A stretch of 52,867 bases of DNA from Rathayibacter_A sp036510655 (GTDB taxonomy: Bacteria; Actinomycetota; Actinomycetes; Actinomycetales; Microbacteriaceae), in NCBI GenBank assembly GCA_036510655.1, contig DATCDQ010000067.1, positions 1 to 52,867 on the forward strand, given 5' to 3'. Under the pieces are notes generated by a model. It did no database searches and had not been told where the DNA came from. It was given only the letters and a program-made list of their open reading frames with translations. Shown in pieces: positions 31,746 to 39,543 of this stretch. Made by a program: the position numbers and the translations under genes. The stretch's first letter is position 1. Each line of letters opens with the position of its first letter.

Positions 31746-33515
31746 ATGAAGAAGGCGCAACGGCATGATGGGCGCACGACGAGCCCGTTCGCGAGCATGA
31801 GGCGCCGGGCGCGGGTCTGGGCTGCGGGTTGGCGGGCACACCACGAGGCCGTCTCCGCGATGTCGGCCGTGGCCATCGTGGGCATCATCGCCGTGGTCGC
31901 GTCGTTGGGGCTCGTCCAGGCGCAACTGACGTTCGGTAGCGCCAGTGCTGCGAACGTCACGGCAACGGATGCGACAGCACCGGATGCGACGGCCGCGGAA
32001 CCCGGCATCCACGCGATCAAGCACGTTGTCATCATCATGCAGGAGAACCGGTCTTTCGACAGCTACTTCGGAACGTTCCCGGGCGCCGACGGCATCCCGA
32101 TGTCGAACGGGGTGCCGACGGTCTGCGCGCCGAACCCGCTAACCGGCGCATGCGTTAAACCGTTCCACGACCCTCAAGATGTCAACGCCGGCGGCCCGCA
32201 CGGGGCCGGCAGTGCCGTTGCCGACATCAACGGCGGCAAGATGAACGGCTTCGTCGGCCAGGCCGAAACCGCACAAAAGAAGGGGTGCGCGCCGAACGCG
32301 CCGCTGTGCGTCAACACGAGCACGACCGACGTGATGGGCTACAAAACCGGTGCCGACATCCCGAACTACTGGACGTATGCGAAGGACTTCGTACTGCAGG
32401 ATCACCTGTTCGAGTCGAACGCATCCTGGAGCCTGCCTTCGCACCTGTACATGGTCTCCGAGTGGTCCGCGAAGTGCACCGTCGCTGATGATCCTTCCAG
32501 TTGCGTGAACGCGCTGGAGAGCCCGGGCAATCCGCCGGACTTCCGCACAACCCTGCAGAAGAACCTCATCGGCGAGTGCCGCGGCGGCGTTGCCAAACCG
32601 GCGTGCCAGGCGGAGTTGGCCAAGGGCGGCATCACGCCGGCCATGGCAGCCGAACTGCACGCGTTGATCAAGCAGAAGTGCGCGGCATCCGATTCGTATG
32701 CGACCTGTCAGAGCGCCATCGACAAGGCGACGCTTCCTGCCGCACTGAAGAGCAAACTGATCGCGGCCTCCAACCAGCTGGCCCCTCCGGACTACGCCTG
32801 GACCGATCTGACCTATCTGCTGCACAAGCAGAAGGTGTCCTGGGGCTACTACGTGTTCAACGGCACCGAGCCGGACTGCGAGAACGATTCGGCCATGACC
32901 TGCGCGCCGGTGAAGCAGAACGCGAAGACGCCCGGCATCTGGAACCCGCTGCCCTACTTCGACACCGTGCGGCAAGACGGCCAGCTGGGCAACATCCAGT
33001 CGCTGACGAACTTCTACGCGCAGGCGAAGAAGGGAACGCTGCCCGCTGTGAGCTGGATCGATCCGACCGACGCGGTCAGCGAGCATCCGCCGGCGAAGGT
33101 CAGCGCAGGCCAGGCATACGTCACGGGCCTGATCAACACGGTCATGCAGAGCCCGGATTGGGATAGCACGGCGATCTTCCTGTCGTGGGACGACTGGGGC
33201 GGCTTCTACGACCATGTCAAACCGCCGGTCGTCGACGAGAACGGCTACGGGCTGCGTGTGCCCGGCATCGTGATCAGCCCGTATGCGAAGGCCGGATACA
33301 TCGACCATCAAACGCTCAGTCACGATGCCTACGTCAAGTTCATCGAGGACGACTTTCTGAACGGCCAGCGCCTGGACCCGAAAACGGATGGCCGCCCCGA
33401 TCCGCGGCCGGACGTGCGGGAGAACAATCCGCAGCTTGGCAATCTTTACAGCGACTTCGACTTCAGTCAACCACCGAGGTCGCCCGTCATCCTCCCGGGC
33501 GGCAGAACGTACTGA
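31746..33515 (+). CDS. Phospholipase C / acid-phosphatase-type phosphoesterase, membrane anchored or secreted
   Basis: A 589-residue member of the phosphoesterase family that contains bacterial phospholipase C. After a 36-residue basic start comes a hydrophobic segment 'VAIVGIIAVVASLGLVQ' (about 42-58), which may anchor or export it. The catalytic hallmark 'HVVIIMQENRSFDSYFGTF' follows; Asn-Arg-Ser-Phe-Asp is the metal/nucleophile region. Further on, 'WDDWGGFYDHVKPP' and 'GLRVPGIVISPYAKAGYID' are the C-terminal metal-site blocks. It starts at ATG 31746 with GGAGG about 10 bases upstream. It is a single gene, and its substrate (phospholipid or other phosphodiester) is unknown. The gap 31619-31745 holds only divergent promoters. 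Confidence 0.88.
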   Translation: MKKAQRHDGRTTSPFASMRRRARVWAAGWRAHHEAVSAMSAVAIVGIIAVVASLGLVQAQLTFGSASAANVTATDATAPDATAAEPGIHAIKHVVIIMQENRSFDSYFGTFPGADGIPMSNGVPTVCAPNPLTGACVKPFHDPQDVNAGGPHGAGSAVADINGGKMNGFVGQAETAQKKGCAPNAPLCVNTSTTDVMGYKTGADIPNYWTYAKDFVLQDHLFESNASWSLPSHLYMVSEWSAKCTVADDPSSCVNALESPGNPPDFRTTLQKNLIGECRGGVAKPACQAELAKGGITPAMAAELHALIKQKCAASDSYATCQSAIDKATLPAALKSKLIAASNQLAPPDYAWTDLTYLLHKQKVSWGYYVFNGTEPDCENDSAMTCAPVKQNAKTPGIWNPLPYFDTVRQDGQLGNIQSLTNFYAQAKKGTLPAVSWIDPTDAVSEHPPAKVSAGQAYVTGLINTVMQSPDWDSTAIFLSWDDWGGFYDHVKPPVVDENGYGLRVPGIVISPYAKAGYIDHQTLSHDAYVKFIEDDFLNGQRLDPKTDGRPDPRPDVRENNPQLGNLYSDFDFSQPPRSPVILPGGRTY

Positions 33516-33638
33516 CACCTTGACGCGCAGGCGTCGGCGTCGATACCGTTCGAGCATGCCGTGAGTCCACGGAGCAGTCCGCACAGCAGGCCGCGTTGCG
33601 GCTCGCGAGCGGCCGGCGCACAATGAACGGGAGTTGCA

Positions 33639-35156
33639 ATGACCACCACCGAGGATCGATCGAGCGCACCTGCCGCGGGCGGCCTGGGGGTGGAGATCAA
33701 CGGGCTCAACTCGATCGACGAGTCTGAGCGCACCGGGCAGCCGCGCGGCCTGTTCTGGCCGTGGTTCGCAGCGAACGTATCCGTGCTCGGCGTCAGCTAC
33801 GGATCTTTCCTGCTCGGATTCGGCATCTCGTTCTGGCAAGCGACGCTCGTGGCTATCATCGGCGTCGTCGTATCGTTCCTGTTCTGCGGTTTCATCTCGC
33901 TGGCAGGCAAGCGCGGGTCCGCCCCGACGCTGACACTGAGCAGGGCGGCATTCGGCGTGAACGGCAACAAGCTGCCGTCCATCATCTCCTGGCTGCTCAC
34001 TGTCGGTTGGGAAACCGTTCTGGTGTCGCTCGCCGTGCTGGCGACCTCGACCGTCTTCAAAGAGCTCGGCGGTAATGGCGGCGTTCTCACGCAGGTGATT
34101 GCGCTGATCGTCGTTGTGCTGCTCGTCATCGGCGGCGGCGTGTTCGGCTTCAACGTCATCATGCGGATGCAGGTGGTCATCACGATCGTCACCGGCATCC
34201 TGACGATCGTCTACATCATCCTCGTCTGGAACCAGATCGATTTCGCGAAGGTCGGCGCACTGCCGAACGGCAACATCCAGCAGCTGATCGGCGGATTCGT
34301 CTTCATGATGACCGGATTCGGGCTCGGCTGGGTGCAGGCCGCTGCAGACTACTCGCGCTATCTGCCACGCAAATCTTCCAGCCGCGGGGTCGTCGGCTGG
34401 ACCACGTTCGGCTCCTCGCTCGCACCCGTGATCCTGGTCATTTTCGGTCTGCTGCTAGCAGGGTCGTCGACGAAGCTGAACGGCGCGATCGCTAACGATC
34501 CGATCGGCGCGCTCACGAGCATCTTGCCGGTCTGGTTCCTGATCCCGTTCGCGATCGTCGCGGTGCTCGGCCTGATCGGCGGCGCCGTGCTGGACATCTA
34601 TTCGTCGGGCATCGCCCTGCTGAGTGCTGGCGTGAAGATTCCGCGGCCGGTTGCTGCGGGCGTCGACGGTGTCATCATGATCATCGGCACGATCTTCATT
34701 GTTTTCTTCTCGTCCAGCTTCATCGGGCCGTTTCAGGGCTTCCTGATCACGCTCGGCACGCCGATCGCGGCGTGGTGCGGAATCTTCCTGGCCGACATGG
34801 TGCTGCGCCGTCGCGACTACGCAGACAAGGACCTGTTCAACCCGCGCGGCCGCTACGGCAGCGTGAACATTCTGGCCGTCGGTGCGCTCATCGTCGGTAC
34901 CGCCGTCGGCTGGGGGCTCATCACCAACCCGATCACCAACGCGCACTGGCTCGATTGGCTTGGCTACCTGCTCGGGCCGTTTGGCCTGGGCGGCCGCAGC
35001 GGCGCGTGGGCGTATGCCAACCTGGGCGTGCTGGTCGCCCTCGTGATCGGATTCCTCGCCATCATCCTGTTCGGCCGCGGCACCGTCCGCCGGCAGGAAA
35101 CGGTTTCGGATGCTGCGGTGCTGGATGCGGATGCCGCATCCAGCGAGCGGGCCTGA
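33639..35156 (+). CDS. NCS1-family permease (cytosine/purine/nucleobase-type transporter)
   Basis: A 505-residue transporter with about twelve hydrophobic helices, starting at ATG 33639 after GGGAG. The N-terminal 'TGQPRGLFWPWFAANVSVLG' is the NCS1 signature around helix 1, and 'GFGLGWVQAAADYSRYLP' is the helix 6 substrate-site block. Cation-coupled uptake of a nucleobase, nucleoside or related ring compound is typical. It is 3 bases from a cysteine hydrolase and heads a four-gene operon with ADP-ribosylglycohydrolase and PfkB kinase, so it probably imports the compound they degrade. Its C-terminus has an Ala/Asp-rich tail. Confidence 0.9.
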   Translation: MTTTEDRSSAPAAGGLGVEINGLNSIDESERTGQPRGLFWPWFAANVSVLGVSYGSFLLGFGISFWQATLVAIIGVVVSFLFCGFISLAGKRGSAPTLTLSRAAFGVNGNKLPSIISWLLTVGWETVLVSLAVLATSTVFKELGGNGGVLTQVIALIVVVLLVIGGGVFGFNVIMRMQVVITIVTGILTIVYIILVWNQIDFAKVGALPNGNIQQLIGGFVFMMTGFGLGWVQAAADYSRYLPRKSSSRGVVGWTTFGSSLAPVILVIFGLLLAGSSTKLNGAIANDPIGALTSILPVWFLIPFAIVAVLGLIGGAVLDIYSSGIALLSAGVKIPRPVAAGVDGVIMIIGTIFIVFFSSSFIGPFQGFLITLGTPIAAWCGIFLADMVLRRRDYADKDLFNPRGRYGSVNILAVGALIVGTAVGWGLITNPITNAHWLDWLGYLLGPFGLGGRSGAWAYANLGVLVALVIGFLAIILFGRGTVRRQETVSDAAVLDADAASSERA

Positions 35157-35159
35157 CCG

Positions 35160-35723
35160 ATGCCCATCGTGGGCGCAGCCGAGCCGTGGCTGGTCGCCAT
35201 CGACATGCAGAGAATCTTCGCCGACCCGGCCAGCGCGTGGGCGAGCCCGGACTACGGGAAGGCGTCGGGGGGCGTCCGCCGGTTGCTGCCGCATTTTGCT
35301 GACCGGGTGGTCTTCACGCGCTTCATCGCGCCGGAGCACCCGATCGGGGCGTGGGTGCCGTATTACGAGGACTGGCCGTTCGCGCTCGTGCCGGCCGACG
35401 ACCCGCTGTACGACGTGATGGGCGAGTTCGACACCAGCGGGCGTGCGGTCGTGAGCCGTACGACCTTCGGCAAGTGGGGCGACGAACTCGCCACGGCGAT
35501 GCGCGGCAGCACAGAGATGGTGTTGGCCGGCGTCTCCACGGACTGCTGCGTGCTCTCGACCGCACTCGGGGCGGCGGATGCCGGCGTGCATGTTCGCGTC
35601 GTTTCGGATGCCTGTGCCGGGGTCAGCCCAGCCGATCACCAGCGCGCGCTCGACGCGATGGCGCTTTACGGTCCGTTGATCGAGATCGTTACGGCCGACC
35701 GGGTGCTTGCGGACTCGGCGTGA
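35160..35723 (+). CDS. Isochorismatase-family cysteine hydrolase
   Basis: A 187-residue cytoplasmic amidohydrolase-like protein with the Asp-Lys-Cys triad of the family: Asp15 in 'VAIDMQRIF', Lys105 in 'TTFGKWG', Cys130 in 'GVSTDCCVLST'. Relatives include nicotinamidase, N-carbamoyl hydrolases and isochorismatase; no metal-site set specific to nicotinamidase is obvious. It starts 3 bases after the permease stop and overlaps the next gene by GTGA. Context suggests cleavage of an amide, such as a carbamoyl group or nicotinamide, from an imported N-glycoside or its base; this is inference. Confidence 0.88.
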   Translation: MPIVGAAEPWLVAIDMQRIFADPASAWASPDYGKASGGVRRLLPHFADRVVFTRFIAPEHPIGAWVPYYEDWPFALVPADDPLYDVMGEFDTSGRAVVSRTTFGKWGDELATAMRGSTEMVLAGVSTDCCVLSTALGAADAGVHVRVVSDACAGVSPADHQRALDAMALYGPLIEIVTADRVLADSA

Positions 35724-36886
35724 CCGCACGCTTGACTGCGGGTGGTGGCTCGGACGCGGGCGGCGACCCTACTGCCGGTCGAGACTCCTCTGCCGGTCGG
35801 GGTTCGTCTGCCGGCGGGGGCTTGTCGGCGGATGCGCTCGACCGTGCGACCGCTGCACTGTATGGGCTCGCGATCGGTGATGCGCTCGGCATGCCGACAC
35901 AGTTGATGTCGCCGCAGCAGATCCGGGAACGGTTCGGGGTGATCGATGGATTCCGGGCGGCCGACGCCGATCATCCGATCGCGGCGGGGATGTCGGCGGG
36001 CCGGATCACCGATGACACGGAGCAAGCGCTATTGCTGGCGCACGCGTTGATCGCGGGCGGCGGACACGTGGACCCGGCAGGCTTCGCCCAGGCGCTGATC
36101 GCGTGGGAGAATGACATGCGCGCGCGAGGCTCACTGGATCTGCTCGGCCCGTCGACGAAAGCCGCCGTCGCCGCTGTACTCGCAGGAACACCGGCGGAGG
36201 ATGCCGGCCGGTTCGGCACGACCAACGGCGCAGCCATGCGCGTGACGCCGGTCGGAATCGTGCGGCGTTGTGGTGGCACGGAAGCTGTTCGCGACGATGA
36301 TGGTGTGCACGGTGCGGATGGGGCGGGCGTGCGCGGCGCAGGTGGTCTGGGCGCGCTCCTGGATCTTGTCGTCGAAGGAGGCTTGATATCGCACAATACG
36401 TCGATCGCCATCTCGGGGGCGGCGGCGGTCGCCGCGGCGGTGAGTGCGGGTATCGACGGCGCATCCATGCAGCAGGCCATCGAGCTTGCGATTCGGGCGG
36501 CTGCGCTCGGCCGAGGCCGTGGCCACTGGATCGCTGGGGCCGATGTTTCTCGCCGCATCGAGTGGGCGGTGTCGCTGGCGCGGCGCGATGACCCGCAGGG
36601 CTCGCTGCGTGACATCACGGAATTGGTGGGAACGAGCCTGGCGACGCAGGAGTCTGTGCCAGCAGCCTTCGGTGTTCTCGCGCTCTTCGGGGCCGACCCG
36701 TGGACGGCCTGTTGTGCTGCGGCTGCGCTCGGCGGTGACACGGACACGATCGCTGCGATGGTCGGCGCCGTCTCGGGGGCGTGCGTTGGGATGCACGGTC
36801 TCCCCGCAGCGGCCGTAGCAACGGTGCGATCCGTGAACGGGCTCGACCTCGCACCGTTGGCGCGGCAACTGCTGGAGCTGCGGTGA
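35720..36886 (+). CDS. ADP-ribosylglycohydrolase-family protein
   Basis: A 388-residue protein of the DraG/ARH fold. The conserved opening 'ALYGLAIGDALGMPTQLM' (about 46-63) is followed by 'RITDDTEQALLLA', one half of the Mg-binding site, and 'GGDTDTIAAMVGAV' near residue 340, the other half. Both halves are intact, so an active N-glycosidase is likely. In this operon the substrate is more likely a small N-ribosyl or nucleoside-like molecule than a modified protein. It starts at GTG 35720 overlapping the hydrolase stop. Residues 1-38 are a low-complexity Gly/Ser/Ala repeat tail absent from the family, and a Gly-rich insert occurs near residue 200. The stop overlaps the PfkB gene. Confidence 0.88.
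   Translation: MTARLTAGGGSDAGGDPTAGRDSSAGRGSSAGGGLSADALDRATAALYGLAIGDALGMPTQLMSPQQIRERFGVIDGFRAADADHPIAAGMSAGRITDDTEQALLLAHALIAGGGHVDPAGFAQALIAWENDMRARGSLDLLGPSTKAAVAAVLAGTPAEDAGRFGTTNGAAMRVTPVGIVRRCGGTEAVRDDDGVHGADGAGVRGAGGLGALLDLVVEGGLISHNTSIAISGAAAVAAAVSAGIDGASMQQAIELAIRAAALGRGRGHWIAGADVSRRIEWAVSLARRDDPQGSLRDITELVGTSLATQESVPAAFGVLALFGADPWTACCAAAALGGDTDTIAAMVGAVSGACVGMHGLPAAAVATVRSVNGLDLAPLARQLLELR
35765..35818. repeat. 18-bp repeat in the 5' end of the ADP-ribosylglycohydrolase gene
   Basis: Three 18-bp units at 35765, 35783 and 35801, the first two close to GACTCCTCTGCCGGTCGG. They encode hexapeptides DPTAGR, DSSAGR, GSSAGG ahead of the folded domain. Confidence 0.8.
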
Positions 36887-37935
36887 GCCTCGAGCCCGCC
36901 GATGCGCCCAGCCGCGTGCCCGGCCGCGTGATCGGCGGGGCGCCGGACCGCGAGCCCGGCCGTGTGCCTGGCCGCGTGCACGGTCCCGCAGAGCACTCGG
37001 CCGACGTATCGCGGCTGATCTGTGTCGGAAACGTTGTGATCGACCTGGTGGCCACCGTGCCCATGCTGCCCGAGCGCGGTGGTGATGTTGTCGCACAGGC
37101 GGGAGGCCTGCATCCCGGTGGGGCATTCAACGTCATGGTCGCGTCAGCGCGTCAGGGGCTGCCCGCCGTCTATGCAGGTGCTCACGGCACCGGGCCGTTT
37201 GGGGACCTGGCGCGCGCGGCGATGGCAGCCGAGGGCATCCGCGTGCTGTTGCAGCCGACACCGGAGTCTGACACCGGTCACGATATCGCGCTGACGGATG
37301 CCGGCGGCGAGCGCACGTTCGTGACCGTCGTCGGTGCGGAGGCTCTCCTGACGGCCGAGCAGCTTGCGACCGTCCCGGTGAGGGACCAGGACAGCGTCGT
37401 CATCTCGGGATACGCACTGCTGCGCGACCCGAACGCGAGCGCAATCGCCGGATGGCTCGGGCATATTCCTGATTCGGCATGTGTTCTGTTCGACCCGGGT
37501 CCGCTCGGGCACGAGATCGCGCCGGACGTCGCTCAGCGGGTGTGGGCTCGTGCCGACTGGTTCAGTTGCAACGAGCGTGAGGCGTTGAGATTGACCGGCG
37601 CGGGCAGCGCGGATGCCGCGGCCGCAGCGTTGGCCATCCGATCGCCGCGGTGTGGCATCGTGGTGAGGCTCGGCGCGCGCGGCTGCCTGCTCGTGCCTCC
37701 GGGTGAGCTGCCTCGTTTGTCCCCAGGCTTTGCGGTAACCGCGATCGACACCAATGGCGCAGGCGATGCACATGTTGGAGCGTTCCTCACGGATCTGTCC
37801 GCGGGCCTGACTCCGGATGCCGCGGCACGGCGCGCGAACGCCGCCGCAGCTCTTTCAGTTACCCGCGGTGGTCCGGCGACAGCGCCGACGCAAGCCGAGC
37901 TGGACGACTTCCTCGCGCGTCGACCCGCGCCGTGA
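36883..37935 (+). CDS. PfkB-family sugar/nucleoside kinase
   Basis: A 350-residue ribokinase-like enzyme. After an unusual N-terminal 40 residues of PGRV-type repeats, the domain starts 'LICVGNVVIDLVATVPMLPE'. PfkB motif 1 is 'HPGGAFNVMVASARQG', and motif 2 is 'DTNGAGDAHVGAFL' with catalytic base Asp295. It would phosphorylate a sugar or nucleoside released or imported by the operon, for example ribose after N-glycoside cleavage. It starts at GTG 36883 in a GTGA overlap with the ADP-ribosylglycohydrolase gene. A 25-bp perfect hairpin lies about 60 bases after the stop and probably ends the operon. Confidence 0.9.
   Translation: MSLEPADAPSRVPGRVIGGAPDREPGRVPGRVHGPAEHSADVSRLICVGNVVIDLVATVPMLPERGGDVVAQAGGLHPGGAFNVMVASARQGLPAVYAGAHGTGPFGDLARAAMAAEGIRVLLQPTPESDTGHDIALTDAGGERTFVTVVGAEALLTAEQLATVPVRDQDSVVISGYALLRDPNASAIAGWLGHIPDSACVLFDPGPLGHEIAPDVAQRVWARADWFSCNEREALRLTGAGSADAAAAALAIRSPRCGIVVRLGARGCLLVPPGELPRLSPGFAVTAIDTNGAGDAHVGAFLTDLSAGLTPDAAARRANAAAALSVTRGGPATAPTQAELDDFLARRPAP
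36905..36985. repeat. Degenerate GC-rich repeats in the 5' end of the PfkB gene
   Basis: Repeats of CCCGGCCGCGTG type, encoding several 'PGRV' motifs, occupy the first 40 codons. The array lies immediately downstream of the overlapping gene junction. Confidence 0.65.
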
Positions 37936-37996
37936 TCGCTGCCTGCGCGGGCGTCGCGCACCCGCGCGCCTAGCGCCTGCGCGGTCGCTCAGCAGT

Positions 37997-38052
37997 TCAT
38001 TGTGCGCAGAACGTCGGAATGACCGGGCATTCCGACGTTCTGCGCACAATGA
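37997..38052. terminator. 25-bp perfect intergenic hairpin (probable bidirectional terminator)
   Basis: Arms 37997-38021 and 38028-38052 are fully complementary with a 6-base loop ACCGGG. There is no T-run on either side. It lies between the rightward PfkB operon and the leftward gal genes. The rest of 37936-38116 shows no gene. Confidence 0.75.
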
Positions 38053-38116
38053 GTTTGATGATTGGGGTCAATGGCCGGCCGGAAAGGAATCTGAACGAAG
38101 ATAAGGAATTCGCCCG

Positions 38117-38428
38117 ATGAGGGCCGGGTGCCTTAGAGGCCAGGCTGAGATCAGTCAAAAAGTGCTGCACAGCACGGATCTCGAAAGCGGTGAATGGCGG
38201 ATGTTGTACGCGGAACTGTATGCGCAACAACGATTGAACGAATTGGAAGCCGAGCGCAGTGCGCAGGCGCAACGAGTCGCAGAGCATTGGCGCGTCGATC
38301 GCGAGCACCCGCGCCGATCGGCGAATGGCAAGCCCGATCGCTCCAAGCCCGATCGTTCCAAGCCCGATCACTCCAAGCGACGGGCTCCGTCCGCGGCGCG
38401 CACGACGAACATGTCGGGTTGGGCGTAG
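38117..38428 (+). CDS. Putative small helical protein (unrecognised)
   Basis: An open frame of 103 codons; a shorter version starts at ATG 38201 ('MLYAELYAQQRLNELEAERS'). That part is amphipathic and helical, with Glu/Gln/Arg spacing of a coiled coil, and reads more like protein than any frame on the other strand. The DNA is less GC-rich than its surroundings. The C-terminal part is a KPDRS repeat array that overlaps the galK 3' end on the opposite strand, where galK takes precedence. No ribosome-binding site is clear. It could be a real small gene or a chance frame. Confidence 0.35.
   Translation: MRAGCLRGQAEISQKVLHSTDLESGEWRMLYAELYAQQRLNELEAERSAQAQRVAEHWRVDREHPRRSANGKPDRSKPDRSKPDHSKRRAPSAARTTNMSGWA
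38329..38379. repeat. 15-bp minisatellite across the galK stop codon
   Basis: Three units (38329, 38344, 38359) of CAAGCCCGATCGCTC plus a partial fourth. The galK stop codon (38370-38368) falls inside the third unit, where ATCG has become ATCA; a unit without that change would let galK read through. Confidence 0.9.
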
Positions 38429-39543
38429 CCGTGCTCGGCGAACGCTCCGTCGACGGCGGCCTGAACGTGTGAGATCAGATGGGTGGGGACGAGTGCGATG
38501 GCGGATCCGCCAAAGCCGCCCCCGGTCATCCGTGCGCCGAGGGCGCCGAAGTTCTGCGACATCTCGACGGCCAGGTCCAGTTCGGGCACGGACACCTCGA
38601 AGTCGTTGCGCAGTGAGCGGTGCGATGCGTCGAGAAGGTCGCCGATGGCGGCCGGGCCCTGCTCGCGCAGCAGTTTCACGGTGTCGAGCACGCGCTGATT
38701 CTCGGTGACGACGTGACGGACTCGGCGGAACGTTTCGCCGTCGAGCACGTCGCGCGCGTGAACCAGCTCGCCGACCGACACGTCGCGCAGCGACGCCACC
38801 CCGAGAGCCCGGGCGCCGGCTTCGCACGAGGCGCGGCGTGCGGCGTAGCCGCCATCCGCATGGGCGTGTTCGACCTTGGTGTCGATGACGAGAATCTCCA
38901 GGCCGGCGTCGTCGAGCCCGAGTGGGATCACCGCCGTCTCCAAGCTGCGACAGTCGATGAAGATCGCAGAATCCGCGCGACCCAACAGCGACGCGGACTG
39001 GTCGAGGATGCCGGTCGGCGCGCCGACCACCTCGTTCTCTGCGATGTGTCCGACCTTGACGAGCGTTTTGAGGTCGAATTCGAGGCGCCAGACGTCGTTC
39101 AATGCGACGGCTACGGCGCACTCGATCGCGGCGGAGGACGACAGGCCGGCGCCGACCGGGACATCCGATTCGAGAAAGAGGTCGAAGCCGGGCACAGCTG
39201 CCAGATCTGCGCCGACCTGGCCGAGCGCCCACGCGACGCCGAGCGGATAGGCTGACCAGCCGCTGACCGTGCCAGGTCCGAGTTCGGACAGCTCGGCCTC
39301 CACAACGTCATCGGTCAACGCGCTCGCAACCCGCACCCGCCGGTCGCTTCGCACGGCCAGCGCGGCGACCGCGTGACGATTGATCGCGAACGGCAGCACA
39401 AAGCCGTCGTTGTAGTCGGTGTGCTCCCCGATCAAGTTCACGCGACCGGGTGCGGCCCAAAGGCCGTGCGGCGCTGAGCCGAAGCGCTGCTCGAAACCGG
39501 CGCGCGCTGCTCCGCCCAAAGCGCCGCCGTTCGACTCGCTCAT
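38368..39543 (-). CDS. galK: Galactokinase
   Basis: GHMP kinase of 391 residues phosphorylating galactose to galactose-1-phosphate in the Leloir pathway. 'GRVNLIGEHTDYNDGFVLP' is the galactokinase signature near the N-terminus. 'PVGAGLSSSAAIECAVA' is the ATP-binding GHMP motif, and 'GARMTGGGFGGSAIALV' is motif 3 near the C-terminus. It starts at ATG 39543, overlapping the galT stop (ATGA). The 3' end has been set by a 15-bp repeat that contains the stop codon. No galE lies in the window, so the epimerase must be encoded elsewhere. Confidence 0.96.
   Translation of the reverse strand: MSESNGGALGGAARAGFEQRFGSAPHGLWAAPGRVNLIGEHTDYNDGFVLPFAINRHAVAALAVRSDRRVRVASALTDDVVEAELSELGPGTVSGWSAYPLGVAWALGQVGADLAAVPGFDLFLESDVPVGAGLSSSAAIECAVAVALNDVWRLEFDLKTLVKVGHIAENEVVGAPTGILDQSASLLGRADSAIFIDCRSLETAVIPLGLDDAGLEILVIDTKVEHAHADGGYAARRASCEAGARALGVASLRDVSVGELVHARDVLDGETFRRVRHVVTENQRVLDTVKLLREQGPAAIGDLLDASHRSLRNDFEVSVPELDLAVEMSQNFGALGARMTGGGFGGSAIALVPTHLISHVQAAVDGAFAEHGYAQPDMFVVRAADGARRLE

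Noticed and set aside
31088..32038. Extended gamma-carbonic-anhydrase frame (316 codons)
   Set aside because: The extension overlaps the divergent phosphoesterase gene; homologous sequence starts at 31618.
32139..33839. 566-codon leftward open frame
   Set aside because: Antisense to the phosphoesterase, which has the ENRSFDSYFG hallmark.
37997..39232. 411-codon leftward open frame beginning in the hairpin
   Set aside because: Arg-rich shadow of galK in another frame of the same strand.
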